64,000 nucleotides of DNA from the NCBI RefSeq assembly GCF_028736925.1, contig NZ_JAQZAT010000008.1, positions 1 through 64,000 of the forward strand, written 5' to 3'. The notes under the pieces are model-generated. The model did not search any database, was not told the origin of the DNA, and worked only from the letters and a program-made list of their open reading frames with translations. Below, piece by piece: positions 46,486-56,744 of this stretch (the first letter of the stretch is position 1; every line of letters begins with the position of its first letter). This stretch comes from Flavivirga sp. 57AJ16 (GTDB lineage Bacteria; Bacteroidota; Bacteroidia; Flavobacteriales; Flavobacteriaceae). Made by a program: the position numbers and the translations under genes.

Positions 46486-48117
46486 ATGGCTATAGTAATT
46501 AATATGCCGCGTTTAAGCGATACCATGGAAGAAGGAACAGTTGCGGCTTGGTTAAAGAAAGTGGGGGATAAAGTTGAAGAAGGCGATATTCTAGCAGAAA
46601 TAGAAACGGATAAAGCAACTATGGAGTTTGAGTCTTTTAACGAAGGCACTTTACTACATATTGGTGTTCAAGAAGGGGAAACAACTAAAGTAGATGAGCT
46701 TTTAGCGATCATAGGTGAAGAAGGCGAAGATATAGATGATTTGCTAAATGGAGGTGGAAGTGCATCTAAAGCCGTTGAAGACGAAAAAACAGATGATGCC
46801 ATTCAGAACGAGAATGAAGCATCTCAAGATAAGGCAGAAAGCGAAGTGGCGCTGCCAGAAGGCGTTATTGTTGTAACCATGCCACGTTTAAGTGATACTA
46901 TGGAAGAAGGCACCGTTGCAACATGGCTCAAAAAAGTAGGTGATACCGTTGAAGAAGGTGATATATTAGCTGAAATTGAAACAGATAAGGCTACTATGGA
47001 GTTTGAATCGTTTCAAGCAGGCACATTGCTTCATGTGGGATTGCAAGAAGGAGAATCTGCAAAAGTAGATGACCTATTGGCTATTATCGGCCCTGCAGGA
47101 ACTGATGTTGCAGATGTTGCAAGTAACTTTAAAGTAGGTTCAGGTTCAGCAAAAAAGGAAGAGGCACCTAAAAAAGAAGCACCTAAAAAAGAGGCTCCAA
47201 AAACAGAGGTAAAAAAAGAGGCTGCGAAGCCAAGTATACCAACACCTGTACCGTCTTCAAATAACGGGCGATTATTTGCGTCTCCATTAGCTAAAAAGAT
47301 AGCAAAAGAAAAAGGTATTAATTTATCTCAAGTTCAAGGTTCTGGGGAAAATGGCCGCATCATTAAACAAGATATTGAGAATTTTGTACCAGCTTCTTCA
47401 GGAGCATCCGTTGGCAAATTTGTCCCAACAGGGCAAGAAGATTTTGATGAGGTTACTAATTCCCAAATGCGTAAAGCCATTGCTAAGGCATTAACAAATT
47501 CAAAATTTACTGCGCCACATTATTATTTAAATGTAGAGTTCGATATGGAAAATGCTATAGCATTCCGTAAACAATTCAACTCTATTCCAGATACAAAAAT
47601 ATCATACAATGATATCGTTGTTAAAGCTTGTGCTTTAGCATTAAAACAGCACCCACAAGTAAACTCGCAATGGTTCGCAGATAAAATGCGTTTAAATAAC
47701 CATGTTCACATTGGAGTAGCAGTTGCTGTTCCAGATGGGTTGGTAGTTCCTGTGGTTAAGTTTGCTAACGAGCAATCGTTACCACAAATAGGGGCAGCAG
47801 TTAAAGATCTTGCAGGAAAAGCCAGAAACAAAAAATTAACACCAGCCGAAATGGAAGGCAGTACATTTACGGTTTCTAACTTGGGCATGTTTGGGATAGA
47901 AAGTTTTACGTCTATTATCAATCAACCAAATTCAGCCATTCTTTCCGTAGGAAATATTATTGAGAAACCAGTAGTTAAGGAAGGCAAAATAGTTGTTGGA
48001 AACACTATGAAGCTGTCTTTAGCCTGTGATCATAGAACTGTTGATGGCGCTACCGGAGCACAATTTCTTCAAACATTAAAGGAGTATATTGAAAACCCGG
48101 TAACGATGCTCGTGTAA
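46486..48117 (+). CDS. pdhC: Pyruvate dehydrogenase E2, dihydrolipoamide acetyltransferase
   Basis: This 543-residue core subunit transfers the acetyl group to CoA. It has two lipoyl domains (ETDKATMEFES, lipoyl-Lys43 and Lys168), a KKEAPKKEAPK-type flexible linker, a peripheral-subunit-binding domain at about 260-300 (RLFASPLAKKIAKEKGINL ... GSGENGRIIKQDIENF) and the catalytic domain from about 320 with ACDHRTVDGATGAQFLQ carrying the active His and Asp. The tandem lipoyl domains are nearly identical, indicating internal duplication. A strong terminator follows. Confidence 0.96.
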   Translation: MAIVINMPRLSDTMEEGTVAAWLKKVGDKVEEGDILAEIETDKATMEFESFNEGTLLHIGVQEGETTKVDELLAIIGEEGEDIDDLLNGGGSASKAVEDEKTDDAIQNENEASQDKAESEVALPEGVIVVTMPRLSDTMEEGTVATWLKKVGDTVEEGDILAEIETDKATMEFESFQAGTLLHVGLQEGESAKVDDLLAIIGPAGTDVADVASNFKVGSGSAKKEEAPKKEAPKKEAPKTEVKKEAAKPSIPTPVPSSNNGRLFASPLAKKIAKEKGINLSQVQGSGENGRIIKQDIENFVPASSGASVGKFVPTGQEDFDEVTNSQMRKAIAKALTNSKFTAPHYYLNVEFDMENAIAFRKQFNSIPDTKISYNDIVVKACALALKQHPQVNSQWFADKMRLNNHVHIGVAVAVPDGLVVPVVKFANEQSLPQIGAAVKDLAGKARNKKLTPAEMEGSTFTVSNLGMFGIESFTSIINQPNSAILSVGNIIEKPVVKEGKIVVGNTMKLSLACDHRTVDGATGAQFLQTLKEYIENPVTMLV

Positions 48118-48152
48118 TAAATTCCTGCGTAGACAGGAATCTTTTCATAAAA

Positions 48153-48190
48153 CAAAAAACCTGTTTCATTTGTTTGAAACAGGTTTTTTT
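48153..48190. terminator. Intrinsic terminator after pdhC
   Basis: ACCTGTTTCA pairs with TGAAACAGGT, flanked by A6 on the left and T8 on the right (48153-48190). It is likely bidirectional and separates the pdh operon from the peptidase gene that starts 28 bp later. A small ATTCCTG...CAGGAAT hairpin at 48121-48140 precedes it. Confidence 0.85.
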
Positions 48191-48217
48191 TATCTTTAAA
48201 ACTTAATAAAGTTCACA

Positions 48218-49204
48218 ATGAAAAAACTATTAAATATTATAATAACTATAACGCTCTTAAGTTGTGGTTCGCAAAAAAAGACCTCGGAAGCAAAAGTGGA
48301 TACAGAAAGCATGTCACCTCTTTCTAAAAAAACAACAGTTTTAAAAGAAGATGTAAAGGCGAGTTTGGAATATATGGCTTCCGATGCTTTAGAAGGAAGA
48401 AATACCGGAAGCCCAGGCATTGAAAAAGCAGCTGTTTTTATCGAAAACTATTTTAAAGAAAATAAGGTGGCACCTTATTATGAAACTTATAGGGACAGCT
48501 TTAATTTAGATAACATAGTAGGTTATAATATTGTGGGATATCTAGAAGGACATGACTCGGAACTGAAAAACGAATTTGTTATACTTGGCGCTCATTACGA
48601 CCATATAGGAACTATAGAACCTGTAAATGGAGATAGTATTGCTAATGGGGCCAATGATGATGCCTCTGGCACGGTGGCCGTTTTAGAATGGGCCAAGTAC
48701 TTTTCTAAATCAAAAAGCAATAAACGGAGTATTTTATTTACACTATATGCCGCCGAGGAAATGGGGCTAAAAGGTTCTGGTCATTTAGCAAAACGATTAA
48801 AAGGCGAAGCACTTCATTTATATACCATGATTAATTTTGAGATGATAGGGGTGACTAGAGCAGGAAATCAAACGATGGCTTATATTACAGGATATAAAAA
48901 ATCCAACATGGCAGAAAAACTAAATGATTATGCAAAAGAAGAGATCGTTGGCTTTTTACCACAAGCCAAAGCCTATAATCTGTTTATGCGCTCTGATAAC
49001 TATCCTTTTTTTAAGGAGTTTAAGATGCCAGCTCAAGCTATATCTACTTTCGATTTTACAAACTTTGATTATTACCACCATGTAGACGATGAAACCGATA
49101 AAATGGATTTTGAACATATGACATCTTTTATAAATAAAATGATTCCAGCCTTAGAAGGGATGATTAATGCCAAAACAAAAGAAATAAAAATGAACGATGA
49201 GTAA
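48218..49204 (+). CDS. M28-family zinc aminopeptidase, lipoprotein
   Basis: This 328-residue protein has a lipoprotein signal with the Cys in TLLSC (about 16). The M28 zinc site is complete: LGAHYDHIG, NGANDDASGTVAVLEWA, YAAEEMGLKGSGHLA with the catalytic Glu pair, INFEMIG and YYHHVDDETDKMDF. Family members release N-terminal amino acids from peptides in the periplasm or at the surface. Its end overlaps the next gene by 8 bp, so the two are co-translated. Confidence 0.92.
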   Translation: MKKLLNIIITITLLSCGSQKKTSEAKVDTESMSPLSKKTTVLKEDVKASLEYMASDALEGRNTGSPGIEKAAVFIENYFKENKVAPYYETYRDSFNLDNIVGYNIVGYLEGHDSELKNEFVILGAHYDHIGTIEPVNGDSIANGANDDASGTVAVLEWAKYFSKSKSNKRSILFTLYAAEEMGLKGSGHLAKRLKGEALHLYTMINFEMIGVTRAGNQTMAYITGYKKSNMAEKLNDYAKEEIVGFLPQAKAYNLFMRSDNYPFFKEFKMPAQAISTFDFTNFDYYHHVDDETDKMDFEHMTSFINKMIPALEGMINAKTKEIKMNDE

Positions 49205-49880
49205 AAACATTATTATAACGGGAACAAGTAGAGGTATAGGTTTCGAGTTGGTTCAGCTATTTGCTAAAGCAGGTCATAATGTGTTGGCATTATCCAGAAA
49301 CAGTAAACCCATAGAAAACCTTCGGTTAAAAAATGTGACATTTTTGTCATTTGATTTAAGTAAAAATGATGATTATAAAAAAGTAGAGACCTATATGGCT
49401 TCTCATTGGAGCCACGTAGATATTTTAATTAATAATGCAGGGACTTTGCTTAATAAACCTTTTTCGGAAACTTCAATGGTGGATTTTGAGAAAGTATATA
49501 AAACCAATGTTTTTGGAGTTTCAGAAATGATCCGAATGGCATTGCCTTTTATGAAGCGTCATAGCCATGTTGTAACGATTAGCTCGATGGGTGGTGTGCA
49601 AGGGAGTATAAAGTTTCCGGGGCTAAGTGCCTATAGCTCGAGTAAAGCGGCCGTCATAACTTTAACAGAATTATTAGCAGAAGAATACAAAGAAACAGGA
49701 CCAAGTTTTAACGTTTTAGCTTTAGGGGCAGTACAAACCGAAATGTTGGAAGCCGCTTTTCCGGGGTATGAAGCACCGATTACAGCCTTGGAAATGGCAC
49801 AGTATATTTTTGATTTTTCACTTAATGGGAGTAAATATTACAATGGAAAACTACTTCAGGTCTCTAATTCTACTCCTTGA
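49197..49880 (+). CDS. Short-chain dehydrogenase/reductase (SDR)
   Basis: This 227-residue Rossmann-fold oxidoreductase has the cofactor motif TGTSRGIGFELV (TGxxxGIG), the NNAGTL motif and the catalytic residues Ser (SSMGG) and YSSSK (Tyr and Lys). The length is typical of classical SDRs. The substrate cannot be told. It overlaps the M28 peptidase gene (ATGAGTAA junction). Confidence 0.92.
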   Translation: MSKNIIITGTSRGIGFELVQLFAKAGHNVLALSRNSKPIENLRLKNVTFLSFDLSKNDDYKKVETYMASHWSHVDILINNAGTLLNKPFSETSMVDFEKVYKTNVFGVSEMIRMALPFMKRHSHVVTISSMGGVQGSIKFPGLSAYSSSKAAVITLTELLAEEYKETGPSFNVLALGAVQTEMLEAAFPGYEAPITALEMAQYIFDFSLNGSKYYNGKLLQVSNSTP

Positions 49881-50022
49881 TCAATTATATTTTCGTCGTT
49901 GTAAAGAGCATACGTTCCGTAACCTATTGCTGTATTATTTATCTGTTTAAAATTAGTTAATTGTCTACCTGTTAGTTCGTTGAAATAATTATCTTGCTAT
50001 TAATTTAAAAACTCACAAAATA

Positions 50023-52821
50023 TTGAAAAGAATACTATTTTTAGCCCTAATAATTTCGCCCCTGATCAAAATTCAAGCCCAGTGTGATCCGCCTCAAACC
50101 ATTGTTATTTGTGATATGACCATCGTTGATGGTGATAGCGACGGCACTCCTGATGGTATTATTAATTTGTACGATGAATATAATGCCGTATCTGGAGGCC
50201 CACCCATTTCTCTGGCAACTGGTGCTTGGTTTGACCCTAATTTTAGTTTTGCACTTGATGAAACAACTGGAGATCTACACTTATGGGATTTAACAAATGT
50301 CTCAAGAACGACAACCGATTATCAATTTACAATTAATAATGCCAGTTGTAGTAGCGGTCCCGCGATAACGCTTAACTTGATTTTAGGACCGTTTTCCGGT
50401 AATGCACTGCCAGTAATTAATGCAGATGATATAAATATAGAAATTTGTGATGGAGGTTCTACACCAACGCAGGCATGTAGCATAGTTTCGGATATAGATC
50501 TCTTTCAGGCTTTAGAATCCATTCCCAGCCCGCACCTTAATGGTACATGGAGATATAATGGGAGTAGTCCTAATTTTGTGAGTTTAGTAGGCTCTAATTT
50601 AACCGTGACCATTCCATACCAACAGGGACCGCCTTTGGTGGATGAAGAAACTTTTGAGTTTACCTATAGCGTAACAGGTTTTGGACCCTGCAATTTTACT
50701 GTGGAAACAGATGTGAACGTTTCGGTTGTTAGACAGGTATTTTCTGGATTTGCCCAAAATAAACGTATTTGTGAAACGGATATATTAAACGGAAATTATG
50801 ATGCAGATATAGACTTAAGCGATAACCAATTCTTATTACTGGAAGATCTTGAAGGTGTTTGGGAAGCAGATCTGTTTGGACAAATAACTTCGCCGGCAGA
50901 TTCAGAGATTAATATAAGAAGTGTTTATCAACAAATAGTATCTGGCAATCCAAAGTTTGGATGTAGAGAAGTCAATTTCACTTATTCGGTAGATCAACGC
51001 TCTGGAGTTTGTGGGGATGCCGCTTCTACGGTCAGCTTTAAAATATATGAATATCTGAGGCCTTTTAGCCAACAAACCACTAATCCGTTTGAGTTTTGTG
51101 AAGATGATGTTTCCATGCCTGCTTCAATAAATTTATATGATCAATTAGAGTTCACCACAGAGAACGGTGTTTTATTCGATTATAATAGAAGTTCTTGTAC
51201 AGATTGGAATTTTATTTCCGGTCCGTCAGATTTAGGTTTGGTATCCAATACTTCTGATAATCCTTGTACGCCTTCGTTAGGCTATTCTTCATTAGGAACC
51301 GTTAATTTATTAAATGCAGATCCAGGGGTTTATGTTTTTGAATATGTGGTTTATCCGGAATATAACTGTAGCTCAGATTCGTTTGAAGCGCTAGATTATA
51401 ACCCGGATATTTGCGCCCCTAATGTTGATCTAAGCGGGTTTTGTAATGAAGAACGTGCTCTGGTAACGCTCACTATTCATCCTAAAAACTACGCAGGAGA
51501 AGATACTTCAGGGTTGCAGTTTTGTGAAACGGATCCAACCATAGCCAGTCCATTGGACCTGTTTACTTTATTAACGACAAATGGTATTGATGATCCCATT
51601 TATCAAGGACCATTAGGGACTTGGGTCGATCTATCAACGGGAAGTATTGTTATAAACCCGATTACTTTACCAAATGTAGATGGTCAGCAAACATTTAATT
51701 ACTTATATAGTACGACCACTTCAAATAATTGTGTAGATAGCGCCAGTTTATCTTTTACGGTGTATGAAGCATATCAATCTGGTATCAGTACGACCATAGA
51801 TGTTTGTAATACAAATTCAACTTTTAATTTATTTGATAGCTTGGGAGGGAGTCCCAATACCACTGGAACCTGGTCTGGACCAAACGGATTCACTACTACG
51901 GATCATAATGCGATGTTCGACCCTACATCCTCTGATGCTGGAGATTATATCTATACAGTGCCCGATAATAGTGATGGTACTGGTACTGTGATGTGTACTG
52001 GTAATTCAGCAACTATTACGGTTAGGCTCCACCAAAGCCCTAGTGCTGGAAGTAGTGGTTTATATTCGGTATGTCGTTCAGATTTACAAATAGATTTGGT
52101 TGATTATTTAAGTACTACAGCAGATTTGGGAGGTACATTTGTAGATTTAGATACTACAAATGCCCTTTCGGGAAGCTTGTTGGATGTCTCTCAATTAACA
52201 GCAGGAACGTATGGATTTCAATATGGGATTCAAGGGCATTCGTCCTGTAGTTTGAGTACGGCCCTAATTTCAATAGAGGTAGTGGAAGTTCCACTTCCAA
52301 CAACCACCAATCAAACGTTTTGCGCTAATCAAGGTGCTACAGTTTCAGATCTTCAGGCAAGTAATGGCATAGATTTTAATTGGTACGATACAGCAACTTC
52401 AACAAATCCACTGCCATTGGGAACTGTTTTAATAGATGGCGAAGATTATTATGTGTCTGCGTTGGATAGTGATCATTGTGAGTCGGAAAAAGTACAAATA
52501 ATAGTTACCGTTTTGCCATTAAATCATGCGGATTGTGAGCGTTGTTTTAAAGATGGTATTTCTGTTAATGGCGATGGTGAAAATGATGACTTTGATTTAT
52601 GTGGCCTACCTACTGTATTTCCAAATTTCGAATTGAACATTTACAATAGGTTTGGGACTGTTGTTTATAAAGGAAATAGGAATACACGGCTTTTTGAAGG
52701 CATTTCTAATGTGTCGTTAACCATTGGAGAAGCATTGCCATCTGGAGTCTATTTTTATGTGTTCGAGCCGAAAGACGGAGTCACTGCTCCTATTCAAGGA
52801 AATTTTTATTTAAGCAGATAA
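50023..52821 (+). CDS. Secreted adhesin-like protein with gliding-type (T9SS type B) C-terminal domain
   Basis: The start is TTG at 50023, chosen because the signal peptide KRILFLALIISPLIKIQAQ begins there and no ATG fits. The 932-residue protein consists of repeated beta-sandwich segments rich in Cys, Asp and Gly (recurring FCE, CETD, IDLSD, LTIHP-type motifs), without a catalytic motif. It ends in the gliding-motility-associated CHU_C-type domain (KDGISVNGDGENDDFDLCGL, FELNIYNRFGTVVYKG, LPSGVYFYVFEPKDG). Such cargo is handled by PorP/SprF partners, and one is encoded 15 bp downstream. The operon therefore pairs a type B substrate with its own surface platform. Confidence 0.9.
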   Translation: MKRILFLALIISPLIKIQAQCDPPQTIVICDMTIVDGDSDGTPDGIINLYDEYNAVSGGPPISLATGAWFDPNFSFALDETTGDLHLWDLTNVSRTTTDYQFTINNASCSSGPAITLNLILGPFSGNALPVINADDINIEICDGGSTPTQACSIVSDIDLFQALESIPSPHLNGTWRYNGSSPNFVSLVGSNLTVTIPYQQGPPLVDEETFEFTYSVTGFGPCNFTVETDVNVSVVRQVFSGFAQNKRICETDILNGNYDADIDLSDNQFLLLEDLEGVWEADLFGQITSPADSEINIRSVYQQIVSGNPKFGCREVNFTYSVDQRSGVCGDAASTVSFKIYEYLRPFSQQTTNPFEFCEDDVSMPASINLYDQLEFTTENGVLFDYNRSSCTDWNFISGPSDLGLVSNTSDNPCTPSLGYSSLGTVNLLNADPGVYVFEYVVYPEYNCSSDSFEALDYNPDICAPNVDLSGFCNEERALVTLTIHPKNYAGEDTSGLQFCETDPTIASPLDLFTLLTTNGIDDPIYQGPLGTWVDLSTGSIVINPITLPNVDGQQTFNYLYSTTTSNNCVDSASLSFTVYEAYQSGISTTIDVCNTNSTFNLFDSLGGSPNTTGTWSGPNGFTTTDHNAMFDPTSSDAGDYIYTVPDNSDGTGTVMCTGNSATITVRLHQSPSAGSSGLYSVCRSDLQIDLVDYLSTTADLGGTFVDLDTTNALSGSLLDVSQLTAGTYGFQYGIQGHSSCSLSTALISIEVVEVPLPTTTNQTFCANQGATVSDLQASNGIDFNWYDTATSTNPLPLGTVLIDGEDYYVSALDSDHCESEKVQIIVTVLPLNHADCERCFKDGISVNGDGENDDFDLCGLPTVFPNFELNIYNRFGTVVYKGNRNTRLFEGISNVSLTIGEALPSGVYFYVFEPKDGVTAPIQGNFYLSR

Positions 52822-52836
52822 TAAGCCATTTATAGC

Positions 52837-53748
52837 ATGAAAATTAAAATATTTATAGTATTTATAATATGCGGTCTATCTGCATATGCCCAACAAGAAG
52901 CCCAGTATACTCAATATATGTATAACATGGGGCTAGTAAACCCGGGTTATATGATTAACGAGCCCAGTATGGTACAAGTGGGGAGTCTGTATCGTACGCA
53001 ATGGGTTGGTATAGAAGGAGCACCTAAAACGGCGAATTTATTTGCGAATATTCCTTTAAGCGAAAAAATCGAGCTAGGAGTAAACTATTTAAACGATAAT
53101 ATAGGAGGGAAGATAAACCTTAGCGAAAATATATTTAATATCAATGCAGCATATAAAATTAATATTAAGAATGATCTGAACCTGTCTTTTGGTATTAAAA
53201 TGGGATTCGACCATTTAAATTTTAGTAGTTTAGGCAGTAATGTTAGTGGCGATCCCTTGTTTCAAAATTCAAATAAAACGGTCATAAATATTGGCGCTGG
53301 AGCCTTTTTATTTCACGATAATTATTATGTGGGGCTATCATCACCCAACCTTATTCCGAGCGATTTAGATGCTGATAATGGCATCTTGTATAAAGACAAA
53401 CCTCATGTGTTTTTAATTGGAGGTTATGTGTTTGATATTAATAGCGAATTTAAATTAAAACCATCTACAGTGGTTAAGTATGTTACGGGAGCACCGTTGT
53501 CGTTCGATATATCTACGAATGTTCTTTATCGGAACACGTTTGAACTAGGGGCGTCCTACCGGTATCAGGATGCCATTTCTGGTTTGGCAGGTATTCATAT
53601 TACCCCGCATTTAAAAGTTGGATATGCTTACGATTTTAATACCAGCAAATTAAAAACTTTTAATAATGGAAGTCATGAATTTATATTGTTGTATAAGTTT
53701 GATGTGTTAGGCTTAAGTAAAAAGTATTCATCTCCAAGATTTTATTAA
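52837..53748 (+). CDS. PorP/SprF-family T9SS outer-membrane protein
   Basis: This 303-residue barrel has a signal peptide ending at AYAQ and the family start QEAQYTQYMYNMGLVNPGYMINEPSMVQVGSLYRTQWVGIEGAPKT broken into known blocks. SprF proteins are needed to deliver or anchor type B substrates such as SprB. It sits between a type B cargo gene and an OmpA-type gene, the standard trio. Confidence 0.93.
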   Translation: MKIKIFIVFIICGLSAYAQQEAQYTQYMYNMGLVNPGYMINEPSMVQVGSLYRTQWVGIEGAPKTANLFANIPLSEKIELGVNYLNDNIGGKINLSENIFNINAAYKINIKNDLNLSFGIKMGFDHLNFSSLGSNVSGDPLFQNSNKTVINIGAGAFLFHDNYYVGLSSPNLIPSDLDADNGILYKDKPHVFLIGGYVFDINSEFKLKPSTVVKYVTGAPLSFDISTNVLYRNTFELGASYRYQDAISGLAGIHITPHLKVGYAYDFNTSKLKTFNNGSHEFILLYKFDVLGLSKKYSSPRFY

Positions 53749-53750
53749 TT

Positions 53751-55778
53751 ATGATAAAAAAAACAACTTTCATTGTCATAGCTTTATTGATAGCACAGAT
53801 GTCATTCGCACAAAAAAAAACGATGGCAGATCGGTTTTTTCTAAAAGGGGATTATATAAAGGCTGCTGAATATTATGAGAAAGAACTTAAAAAAGAACGC
53901 CGCAAAAAAACTATAGAAAACATCGCTGTTTGCTATTACAATATATTCGAATATCGTTTGGCATCGAGATACCTTAAGCAATTAGTAAAAGGGAAATATA
54001 TTGATAAGGATAAAACGTATCACAATACCTATAATTTTAAATTATATCAGGTATTATCAGCTTTAGGAGACTATGAAGCAGCTTTAGAATATTTTAAACA
54101 ATATAAAGAAAACGACTCAATTTCTTTAAATAAAGCAGAAGCTATTGAAATTATAGAAGCATTTAAATTAAAAAGCCCGGATTATAAGATTAAAAAGGCT
54201 CAATTTAACTCTGATGCATCCGATTTTGGGGCTGTGAAATTTAACGATAGTGTTTATTTTACTTCCGATAGGGATAATAAACAGCTTTTAAGAAAAAAGT
54301 ATAAATGGACACATCAATCTTTTCTTGATATCTACGCGGTAAAGGTGAATGAAAATAATGATACGATAGGAAGCGTTAAATCACTTACAAAAACAATAAA
54401 CTCTAAATTACATGAAGGTAATTTCTGTTTTACGAGTGATGGAAATACCCTTTATATATCAAGAAGCAATTATACAGATGGAAAGAAAGAATTTAATGAG
54501 CAGTCCGCTAACAATATTCATTTATATAAAACCACTCTAACCAATGGTACATGGAGCAAATTGGAGAAGTTACCATTTAATAAAAATGGATTTTCTTATC
54601 AGCATCCAGCGTTGGGCCCAGATGAAAAGAAGCTCTATTTTTCATCAGATATGGAAGGCGGTTATGGTAGTTTTGATTTGTATTATGTAACTATTGAAGT
54701 AGACGGAACTTTTAGCGAACCAGTTAATCTGGGAGAAACTATTAATACCAAAAATAGAGAGCATTTTCCATTCATATCAGAACAAGGTCATTTGTTTTTT
54801 GCATCTAACGGTCATTTGGGATTGGGGATGTTAGACAATTTTGTTTCAGAACGTGTTAACGATACGTTTACAAAGCCTATTAATTTAGGTGTGCCTATCA
54901 ATTCTAGATATGATGATTTTAATCTAAATTATTACGATGCTAAGGAAGGATTCTTTTCTACAAATAGAAATAAAAAGAACGATGATATTTTCAAGTTTAA
55001 ACAAACTGGGGAAATTTTTATAAGGGAATATATTAATAGGTTTGAAGTAAGGGATCTTGAAACAAAAGCATACATTCCAAATACAGAAGTGGTATTAAAA
55101 GATAAGAAAGGTACTGAAAAGTATACCAATACCTTAGACTCCTTAGCTTTTTTCAATATGAATTTACTAGCGGATAGTTATGAATTTGCAGCTAAAAATG
55201 ATGCTTATTTACCCAATACATTAAACGTAACGGTTGTTGAAGAGCAAGACCAAAAACATGTGCTTTATTTAAAGAAAATCCCACCGCCGCCGCCAGTAGA
55301 TCCCGTTGAGGAAATTATTGTAGAAAAGAAAATTGATAAAAAACTAAAAGAAGAAGATCCCAAGCGATTTGAATTGTTAACCGATCTTGAAGGACCCCCT
55401 GTTGTTGAAAGAGATGGTAAATTGTTTTTCCAATTAGCTCCTATCTATTTTGATTTTGACATGTGGAATATCAGGGCAGATTCTAAAAAGATATTAGATG
55501 AATTGGCAGCTAAATTAGAACGATATCCAAATATTTATTTAAAAATAAGCTCGCATACAGATAGTAGGGGAACGGTACGTTATAATCAGATTTTATCTGA
55601 AAGACGTGCAGAGGCCACAAGAAATTATTTAGCATTGGAAGGTTTTGTTAACGCCCGGCGAATGAAGTTCCAGGGCTTTGGAGAATTAGATCCTATTGTA
55701 CCATGTCCTATGCTGGATTGTACCGATGAAGAGCACCAATTAAATAGGCGTAGTGAATTTGAGATTGTTAAGTATTAG
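53751..55778 (+). CDS. OmpA-family protein with TPR and PD40 repeats (PorE-like)
   Basis: This 675-residue protein has a signal peptide (MSFAQ) and TPR-like helices at about 25-125 (GDYIKAAEYYEKELKKER, GDYEAALEYFKQYK). WD40-like PD40 beta-propeller repeats follow at about 150-420 (FTSDGNTLYISRSN, DEKKLYFSSDMEGGYGSFDLY). A carboxypeptidase-regulatory-like sandwich and a proline-rich hinge (IPPPPPVDP) precede an OmpA domain at about 550-675 with FDFDMWNIRADSKKILDELA and YNQILSERRAEATRNYL. It likely tethers the PorP/SprF barrel to peptidoglycan. It starts 2 bp after the previous gene. Confidence 0.92.
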   Translation: MIKKTTFIVIALLIAQMSFAQKKTMADRFFLKGDYIKAAEYYEKELKKERRKKTIENIAVCYYNIFEYRLASRYLKQLVKGKYIDKDKTYHNTYNFKLYQVLSALGDYEAALEYFKQYKENDSISLNKAEAIEIIEAFKLKSPDYKIKKAQFNSDASDFGAVKFNDSVYFTSDRDNKQLLRKKYKWTHQSFLDIYAVKVNENNDTIGSVKSLTKTINSKLHEGNFCFTSDGNTLYISRSNYTDGKKEFNEQSANNIHLYKTTLTNGTWSKLEKLPFNKNGFSYQHPALGPDEKKLYFSSDMEGGYGSFDLYYVTIEVDGTFSEPVNLGETINTKNREHFPFISEQGHLFFASNGHLGLGMLDNFVSERVNDTFTKPINLGVPINSRYDDFNLNYYDAKEGFFSTNRNKKNDDIFKFKQTGEIFIREYINRFEVRDLETKAYIPNTEVVLKDKKGTEKYTNTLDSLAFFNMNLLADSYEFAAKNDAYLPNTLNVTVVEEQDQKHVLYLKKIPPPPPVDPVEEIIVEKKIDKKLKEEDPKRFELLTDLEGPPVVERDGKLFFQLAPIYFDFDMWNIRADSKKILDELAAKLERYPNIYLKISSHTDSRGTVRYNQILSERRAEATRNYLALEGFVNARRMKFQGFGELDPIVPCPMLDCTDEEHQLNRRSEFEIVKY

Positions 55779-55789
55779 AAAGTTTATTT

Positions 55790-56424
55790 ATGGGCAAATA
55801 CAAATGCGTTATTTTTGACTGCGATGGTGTATTGGTAGATAGCGAAACAATAGCTGCCAGGGCTTTGGTAAATATGGCTAATGAGTTGGGAGCAAATATT
55901 AAAGAGGAAGACGCAGCGAGCCTGTTTAAAGGAAAGTCGTTTAGTTTCTGTATGGACGTAGTTTCAACCTCAATAGGAAAACCATTACCGGAAACATTTG
56001 AAGCAGATTATAGAGCGAAAAGCTTTAAGGCCTTTAAAGAAAGTATCAAGCCATTGAGGGTATTAAAACGGTATTACAACACTTGGAATTACCCTATTGT
56101 ACGGCGTCTAGCGGCCCAGAAGATAAAATCCGACTTAATTTAGAGCTTACCGGTTTATTGCCATTTTTTGGAAATAATATTTTTAGCTGTTATACTATCA
56201 AAAAGTGGAAACCAGATCCAGCCGTTTTTTTATGGGCTGCCAAAACGATGGGGTTTAAACCTAGTGAATGTTTGGTTGTTGAAGATAGTTTGACAGGTGT
56301 AAAAGCTGCCAAGCGTGGCGGCTTTGATGTTTTTGGGTTTACAGCGCATGATTATAATAATGAGTTAGAAGCTGAGGCTACTATGACGTTTGGTAGTATG
56401 TCGGAATTCTTGAAAATGATATGA
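55790..56424 (+). pseudogene. HAD-superfamily phosphatase, disrupted by a single-base frameshift
   Basis: The first part (VIFDCDGVLVDSETIAARALV, motif I) reads to about 56056; then a one-base loss moves the reading frame, and the remainder (GIKTVLQHLELPYCTASSGPE, motif II; KKWKPDPAVFLWAAKTMG, motif III; CLVVEDSLTGVKAAKRGG, motif IV) continues in the next frame to 56424. Corrected, it is a normal subfamily IA HAD of about 211 residues related to sugar-phosphate phosphatases and phosphomutases. The shift lies near CCATTGAGGG (56051-56060). It follows the OmpA gene by 11 bp. Sequencing error cannot be excluded. Confidence 0.85.
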
Positions 56425-56744
56425 TGTTTTGCAGGTTCTTTTAACAGTTTTGGCTATAAGTAGGTGAGCTGGGTTAGGGTAGATTGTCTATTGCCCGAAG
56501 CTAACAAAAGGAAACGAGAATAGGATATCGGCCCTTTTGACCGAACTTCCTTAGGACTATTATGCAGCGTTTTTACTTTATTAATTTCAATGAATTTTTT
56601 CTGTGGTATAAAATGCCAATAAAAAGTGAAAATGGTATTAAGTAAAGGAACAAACCAGTTCCAAATTCTAATCATTAAAAAATAAACTTAAAAAGATTCT
56701 GATTTTAGTTCATTGTTATTGACAACAGTTTTTTGTTAGTTCAG

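Noticed and set aside
56454-56675. 73-residue minus-strand ORF downstream of parE
   Set aside because: It overlaps the end box of the parDE unit and a palindrome half-copy; there is no domain or conserved-looking pattern.
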